Source of the DNA: JAJEFO01 sp965214325 | GTDB taxonomy: Bacteria; Pseudomonadota; Alphaproteobacteria; Rhodobacterales; Rhodobacteraceae | Reading direction: 5' to 3' | NCBI GenBank assembly: GCA_965214325.1 | Contig: CBDCBG010000006.1 | Location: forward strand, 806,001 to 870,000 | DNA length: 64,000 bases | Shown here: in pieces, positions 59,546-64,000 of the stretch | Numbering within the stretch: position 1 is the first letter of the stretch | Layout of the letters: every line of letters starts with the position of its first letter | Made by a program: the position numbers and the translations under genes | The notes under the pieces: generated by a model | What the model saw: the letters and a program-made list of their open reading frames with translations, nothing else | Databases searched by the model: none | What the model was told of the DNA's origin: nothing

Positions 59546-60625
59546 TCAGTCCCCCAAAAGTTCACGGATGGCAGCCTCGAGCGTAGCCGTGAATCCTGGA
59601 TCATTGCCCGGGCTGGCGGCGCAGTGCCCCCAGCGGGAGGCGTAGGGCCGGAGTTCGGCATTCGGCATGTGCCGGGCCTCGATCTCGTTGTCTTCCGGCG
59701 GGAAGTAGAGGTCCTGAGTGCAGGGCATGAGGATCGCGCGGGCACGAATCGCACCAAGCGCTTCGTGGAATTCCCCCTTGTAGCGTGGACCTGCCGAGAT
59801 GTCACCTGCCTGCCATGTGGCCAGCTTTGCAAGAAGATTGTTCGCATCCCACCCTTCGACATGGTCGGCCTCCCAGTCCGCCAGCAGGTCCTCGATCGTG
59901 TCAAACCCAAGCTCCTTGTACAGCGCCTCACGATAGAATGCCTGGGAAAAGGCCCATCCCGCGTACACGCGGCCAAAGGCCTTGAGCCCGGCCACGGGCG
60001 GGCTGTCATAGTCGCCGCCATTCCAGGCCGCATCGGCACACAGCGCCGCCTTGACCCCTTCGAGGAAGACGAAATTGTGCGGGGAGGTCTTGGCAGAGGC
60101 GCAGAACGGCAGGATCGCCTCGACCATGTCCGGATATTGCGCGGCCCATTGATATGCCTGGCACCCGGCCATGGACCAGCCTGCAACCAGCGCGACCTTG
60201 TCGATACCGAGTTGATCGTGGATCAGCCGATGCTGGGCGGCGACATTGTCCCACATCTGGACCAGCGGAAAGCGGGGTCCGTCCTGCGGCGCGGCCGCGT
60301 TGGACGGAGATGAAGACCGCCCGTTCCCGAAGAGGTTCGGGCTGACAATGAAATGCCGCGCCGGGTCGAGAGCGCGGCCCGGACCGAAGAACCCTTCGTT
60401 GCGGCTGTCAGTGCCGGTGAAAAACGTCGGGAGCACAACGACATTGTCGCGCGCGGGCGACAGGGTGCCATGGGTCTGGTAGGCCAGATGAGCGCTCCTC
60501 AAGACCTCGCCCGACAGAAGCGGGAAGTCACCCAAAGGGAAAATCCGGCAATCGGGCGCGGCGGCGTCCTGCCAACGCGCGTTCTCGTCACGGCATGCGA
60601 CGTTGCTTACTCCGGCATCAGGCAC
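59546..60625 (-). CDS. Alpha/beta hydrolase, MetX-like (homoserine acetyltransferase family)
   Basis: 359 residues. The fold of MetX-type acyltransferases is seen: HLAYQTHGTLSPARDNVVVL, the nucleophile elbow VALVAGWSMAGCQAYQWAAQ (Ser in GWSMAG), the catalytic Asp region LMPCTQDLYFPPEDNEIEA and the catalytic His in YASRWGHCAASPGNDP. The elbow differs from the usual GGSMGG of true MetX, so it may be a hydrolase or acyltransferase on another substrate. The start is uncertain; GTG at 60625 is preferred, 15 bases after the glutamine synthetase-like gene. Last gene of the Rieske operon. Confidence 0.8.
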   Translation of the reverse strand: MPDAGVSNVACRDENARWQDAAAPDCRIFPLGDFPLLSGEVLRSAHLAYQTHGTLSPARDNVVVLPTFFTGTDSRNEGFFGPGRALDPARHFIVSPNLFGNGRSSSPSNAAAPQDGPRFPLVQMWDNVAAQHRLIHDQLGIDKVALVAGWSMAGCQAYQWAAQYPDMVEAILPFCASAKTSPHNFVFLEGVKAALCADAAWNGGDYDSPPVAGLKAFGRVYAGWAFSQAFYREALYKELGFDTIEDLLADWEADHVEGWDANNLLAKLATWQAGDISAGPRYKGEFHEALGAIRARAILMPCTQDLYFPPEDNEIEARHMPNAELRPYASRWGHCAASPGNDPGFTATLEAAIRELLGD

Positions 60626-60639
60626 TGACCTCACTCTTC

Positions 60640-62061
60640 CTAGTAGAGCCGCAAATACTCCCGAACCTCCCAATCGGTGACGGACTGGTGGTACCTCTCC
60701 CATTCGTCCAGTTTGTATTCGAGATAGGAATGGTGCATGATCCGGCCCATGACATGTTCGGCAATGTCATCGTCGTGCAGCGTCTCGACCGCATGCAACA
60801 GCGTACGCGGCAGGCGACGGATGCCCATCTCTTCCAACTCGGCCTCGGATTTCGAATAGAGATCGAAATCGGCGGGCTTTCCGGGATCGATCCTGTTCTT
60901 GATGCCGTTCACGGCACAGATGAGATGCATCGCCATCGCCAGATAGACGTTCATTGTCATGTCGCTGGCACGGTTTTCGATGCAATAGCGGGTTTGCGGC
61001 AAGCGGAATTGAGCGGAACGGTTGTTGAAACCGTAGGCGACGCTGGTCGGCGCCCACGTCAAGGTCCCGCCTTCAAACCCGCCCACCCGCGGCACAAGCC
61101 CGTTATAGGAATTCACGGTCGGGCAGGTGATCGCCGTGATCGAACCAGCGTGCCGCAGGAGACCGCCCACGGCCCAACGGCATTCGTCTGACCAGTCACC
61201 ATCGGGGGTTTGGAAAATGTTCGCTCCGGGTCGGCTCTCGTGCTGCAACGATATGTTGACATGCGCGCCCGAGCGCCAGTCGCCGACCGTGGGCTTGGGC
61301 ATGAAGGTCACGAACATGCCGTGTCTCTTGGCAACCTCTTTCACCGTGATGCGCAAGAAGGCAAACCGGTCGGCCATCTCCAGCATGTTGGTATAATGGA
61401 AATCCAGCTCGAACTGGGAATAGCCTCCCTCGCAAACCACGTCGTGCAAATTCCAGCCGAGCCCTTCGATGATGTCGATCATGTCTTTCAGGAAGGGCAT
61501 GGAATCGATGGAATATTCGAGGTCATAGCCGAACGGCTGCCGGCGCGGGCGGATCCCGTGTGCCGGATCGTCGTCAAAGGCCTTTGTCGGCTGACCGGCC
61601 TCGTCATATTTCATGACGATGAACTCGGGCTCGACCCCGGCAAAACCGGTGTATCCGTCCTCGGCGGCCTCCTGCATGGCGCGTCTGAGCGCCTGTCGGG
61701 GGCAGACGTTGTAGGGCGCGTCTTCCCAATAGAGATCCGAGAAGATCATCGCCATCGAGCCATCCCACGGGCAGACATAGACTGCGTCGAGGTCCGGCAC
61801 GACGACCTGATCGCGGTCGGCGGAGGTCAGGTCAGGCACGTACGAAACTGAATGCACCGCGAACTGTGGTCCCTTGCCCAGGCAGAGCGGTTCGAATTCC
61901 GACATCGGCACGGGTTTGGTCTTCGGGATGCCATGCATGTCGATCCAGGCGGCCATCACGTATTTGACGCCCGCATCCTCAAGCTGCTCCTTGACCTCCG
62001 CTATGCGCGGGCGGTTGCGATCGACCGCCTCTGCAAAGCTCTCGATGTAGATTCTCGACAT
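60640..62061 (-). CDS. Glutamine synthetase-like gamma-glutamyl ligase
   Basis: 473 residues with the complete GS fold. Metal and ATP sites: FAGVEPEFIVMKYDEAGQP, VVCEGGYSQFELDFHYTNML, WRSGAHVNISLQHES, CPTVNSYNGLVPRV and the arginine/glutamate-rich RYCIENRASDMTMNVYLAMA. It resembles the GlnT/PuuA/GMAS group that joins glutamate to amines rather than true GlnA. Placed between a glyoxalase-fold gene and a MetX-like gene downstream of a Rieske oxygenase, it may glutamylate an amine as in aniline or methylamine pathways; this is inference. Confidence 0.88.
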   Translation of the reverse strand: MSRIYIESFAEAVDRNRPRIAEVKEQLEDAGVKYVMAAWIDMHGIPKTKPVPMSEFEPLCLGKGPQFAVHSVSYVPDLTSADRDQVVVPDLDAVYVCPWDGSMAMIFSDLYWEDAPYNVCPRQALRRAMQEAAEDGYTGFAGVEPEFIVMKYDEAGQPTKAFDDDPAHGIRPRRQPFGYDLEYSIDSMPFLKDMIDIIEGLGWNLHDVVCEGGYSQFELDFHYTNMLEMADRFAFLRITVKEVAKRHGMFVTFMPKPTVGDWRSGAHVNISLQHESRPGANIFQTPDGDWSDECRWAVGGLLRHAGSITAITCPTVNSYNGLVPRVGGFEGGTLTWAPTSVAYGFNNRSAQFRLPQTRYCIENRASDMTMNVYLAMAMHLICAVNGIKNRIDPGKPADFDLYSKSEAELEEMGIRRLPRTLLHAVETLHDDDIAEHVMGRIMHHSYLEYKLDEWERYHQSVTDWEVREYLRLY

Positions 62062-62142
62062 TCTTACCTCCTCGCGGACAGTTCAGCCCGGCAGGAAACC
62101 ATCCCGTTTGAACTTGATTGCCCGTGGCCTGTAGCCCATGGC

Positions 62143-62580
62143 TCAGCCGTCTTCCTCGGCCAGGTGCTTCAGGATGGATTCATTGAGTTCGACCTTGTAG
62201 CCATCGGGATCTTCGCAAAACGCGATCACCCGGGTGCCGTTTTTCATGGGGCCGGCAGGCCGGGTGATGTTCACGCCGGCAGCGGCAAGATCCTCGCAGG
62301 CCTTGTAGACGTCCCGGGTCTCGATGCAAATGTGGCCCCATCCGTCGCCCTTGTCATACTCGTCCTCCTGGTCCCAGTTGCAGGTAAGCTCCAACGCCGG
62401 AAACTCCGCCTCGGGCCCATAGCCGACAAAGGTGTTCGTGAACTTGCCTTCCGGATAGTCGGTGCGGCGCAAGACCTGCATCCCGAGAATGTCGCGGTAG
62501 AATTTCAGGGACCTGTCGGTATCCTTCACGCGCATCATCGTATGCGCCAGACGGAAGCCCTTGCAGATGCTGTCACTCAT
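62143..62580 (-). CDS. Glyoxalase I-like / vicinal-oxygen-chelate protein
   Basis: 145 residues from the ATG at 62580 in the ATGA overlap with the Rieske gene. The VOC fold is clear: LAHTMMRVKDTDRSLKFYRD (first metal His), GMQVLRRTDYPEGKFTN, FPALELTCNWDQ (Glu), GDGWGHICIETRDVYKACED (His) and FCEDPDGYKVELNES (Glu). The segments match lactoylglutathione lyase, so it could detoxify methylglyoxal or act on a ring-cleavage or dicarbonyl product of the Rieske enzyme. Confidence 0.88.
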   Translation of the reverse strand: MSDSICKGFRLAHTMMRVKDTDRSLKFYRDILGMQVLRRTDYPEGKFTNTFVGYGPEAEFPALELTCNWDQEDEYDKGDGWGHICIETRDVYKACEDLAAAGVNITRPAGPMKNGTRVIAFCEDPDGYKVELNESILKHLAEEDG

Positions 62581-63704
62581 GCCTGTCTTACCTGTCCGGA
62601 TGAATTGATCCCGGCGACATCGCGGGCGACCCTTTCCTGAAACGCCCGGACGTTGTCTTCCCATACCGGAGACAGCACGCCACCATCGTTCGCGATGACC
62701 GAGCTGCGGCCCCGTTGCAGCCGTTCGGTCATCTCGTGATCCTCCTTGTGCACATCCCACCACAGATTCTTGAGCCCGGCGATCTCGTCATCGGACAGCG
62801 TCTGGCCCTCGGTCGTGTAGAGCGCGCGTTTCTGCAAAATCGTGTCGGGTCCGGTGGGGATGTTCAGATAGACGCCCAACTGATCGGGAAAATATCGTCC
62901 AAGGATGAAATTCGGATAGAGAGCGAGAAAACGCGAGCTGACGGCCAGGCTGCCGTCGGTTCCCGATTCCTCGTCCAGATCGACTGCGCTGCCCAGGCAG
63001 TTGCCGTCCACGATGGTATAGTGATCTTTCAGCGGCTGGTCGGTGGTCGAGGAATGCACGAACTGGACATGATAGGGCTCGATGAAGTTCTCCATGATGA
63101 ACTTCCAGTTGCAGGCAATCTCGCCGAAGTCGAGCTGGCCAATGCAATCAGCCTTGTCCCAGTCAATGCCGTCCAGCCGTGCGATCATCGGAGCCGCGTA
63201 GTCGTCAAACGGTTCGGCTGTGCCGTCGACATTCACGAATATCCAGTCATGCCAAACCTGGGCACGCACAGGTACAAGCCCGTGTTCGGCACGATCAAAC
63301 CCGTCGGGCTCCTGTATGTTGGTGCCGCCGAAATGCGGTGAAGCGTGCAGACGTCCTTCAAGATCGTAGGCCCACGCGTGATAAGGACAGCGGATCAGTT
63401 TGCCGACATTCCCGGGCTGATCCACAAGCGTCAGGCAACGATGACGACAGACGTTGTGAAAAACTCCGATCTCACCCGTCTGGTTCAAAACCATCACGAG
63501 GGGATGCCCGGCGATCGTGACCGGCACCGCGTCGCCGACTTTCTTGAGGTCATGCACGAACCCGATGCAGACCCAGTTCCTTGCAAACACGGTGTGTCGT
63601 TCAGCGCGCCAGAAATCGACCTGCGTATAGGCTTCCGACGGCAAGCCCCGGCGCGGGACGGTCTCCTCAAGAAACGACTGCAGATCAGGCACGGAATGCA
63701 ACAT
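62577..63704 (-). CDS. Rieske non-heme iron oxygenase, large subunit
   Basis: 375 residues. The Rieske cluster ligands are NVCRHRCLTLV and IRCPYHAWAYDLEGR (Cys-X-His ... Cys-X2-His). The mononuclear iron site reads NWKFIMENFIEPYHVQFVHS (two His) with an Asp near the end (VWEDNVRAFQ). It resembles the oxygenases for quaternary amines (carnitine, glycine betaine, stachydrine) and aromatic amines. No reductase or small subunit is adjacent. First gene of the leftward four-gene operon. Confidence 0.9.
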   Translation of the reverse strand: MLHSVPDLQSFLEETVPRRGLPSEAYTQVDFWRAERHTVFARNWVCIGFVHDLKKVGDAVPVTIAGHPLVMVLNQTGEIGVFHNVCRHRCLTLVDQPGNVGKLIRCPYHAWAYDLEGRLHASPHFGGTNIQEPDGFDRAEHGLVPVRAQVWHDWIFVNVDGTAEPFDDYAAPMIARLDGIDWDKADCIGQLDFGEIACNWKFIMENFIEPYHVQFVHSSTTDQPLKDHYTIVDGNCLGSAVDLDEESGTDGSLAVSSRFLALYPNFILGRYFPDQLGVYLNIPTGPDTILQKRALYTTEGQTLSDDEIAGLKNLWWDVHKEDHEMTERLQRGRSSVIANDGGVLSPVWEDNVRAFQERVARDVAGINSSGQVRQA

Positions 63705-64000
63705 GGGACGACCTCAACCTCTCGCGGTGCCGAGTCTTGGCGGAACGGCATGTCACCGATACAGGGATACGAAAACGCACTCGGTCGTTGCTCATGCATA
63801 AGTACTGATTCGACACTACGTCAAGCGGACTCGTTCGGGCCCCCTCGAATCGAATGGCGCATGTTTGCCGCCCCCGGATCGCGCATGCCCCGTCGACGCC
63901 TCCTTTCACGCATCGGGCGAGCGGCCCCCGCATGCCTTCGACCACCGGTTCCGTGATCTGGCCGATGCCTGGAATTTCCGGAATGTGCCGGTTCGCCCGC
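63705..64000. other. Upstream region of the Rieske operon to the window end
   Basis: No gene recognised. It should contain the operon promoter. Leftward near 63960-63998 the frame reads NSRHRPDHGTGG or HIPEIPGIGQITEPVV in different phases, possibly the edge of another gene outside the window, but it cannot be identified. Confidence 0.3.

Noticed and set aside
1..64000. tRNA, rRNA or CRISPR array
   Set aside because: No regularly spaced repeats and no tRNA T-loop (GGTTCGAATCC-type) in a cloverleaf context were noticed on either strand.

Overview
The window is GC-rich, densely coded DNA from an alphaproteobacterium, most likely of the Rhodobacterales/Roseobacter type. The main grounds are the gene string trpG-trpD-(ung)-trpC-moaC-moeA ... 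lexA-gltX-gltA, an alphaproteobacterial LexA operator (GAAC-N7-GAAC) in the lexA promoter, the argC-ccmE ... ccmF-ccmH-enoyl-CoA hydratase string, recN-bamD-lpxC, a fused indolepyruvate ferredoxin oxidoreductase and a NaChBac-type sodium channel. Many transposon remnants and broken genes lie among intact housekeeping genes, which suggests a genome with active insertion sequences and some decay.

Layout. 1-5966: a sugar or polyol locus, with an FrcABC-like ABC transporter transcribed leftwards, diverging from a TIM-barrel sugar isomerase-like protein, an RpiR/SIS regulator and a PfkB kinase. 6690-11572: tryptophan and molybdopterin biosynthesis genes in tight overlaps, with uracil-DNA glycosylase between trpD and trpC. 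11573-18285: a mobile island between moeA and lexA. It holds IS630, Tn3-like, IS6 and ISAs1/DUF4338 remnants, a MITE-like element, a nearly complete IS4-type element with a 9-bp target duplication, an unusual Fic protein and a DEDDh exonuclease. 18286-25688: lexA with its SOS box, gltX, gltA, an enoyl-CoA hydratase, ccmH and ccmF.

25689-44855: a 19-kb island that splits the cytochrome c maturation genes, ccmF on one side and ccmE on the other. It carries an IS66 remnant, a fragment of an EcoRI-type methyltransferase, a HigBA toxin-antitoxin pair, a complete IS1595 element with 8-bp duplications, the sodium channel, an ammonium transporter with a degenerate P-II protein, a catabolic/uptake cluster and a large intact DDE transposase. 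The cluster comprises a creatininase-like amidohydrolase, a NitT/TauT-type ABC transporter, a cytosine deaminase-like amidohydrolase, an FAD oxidase, a flavodoxin-fold oxidoreductase and a RutR-like regulator, and it is headed by a broken pyruvate-dehydrogenase-E1-like gene. A RutR-like operator lies inside the promoter at 33047-33075.

44856-49031: ccmE, argC and murI, with an IscB RNA-guided nuclease gene and its presumed omega RNA inserted between argC and ccmE. The IscB RuvC-I aspartate is a glutamate, and its stop codon overlaps the ccmE start codon. 49196-58819: indolepyruvate ferredoxin oxidoreductase with a divergent LysR regulator, a homocysteine S-methyltransferase, recN, bamD and lpxC. 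59546-63704: a four-gene leftward operon of Rieske oxygenase, glyoxalase-fold protein, glutamine synthetase-like ligase and MetX-like alpha/beta hydrolase, probably for breakdown of a nitrogen compound. I saw no tRNA, rRNA or CRISPR array.
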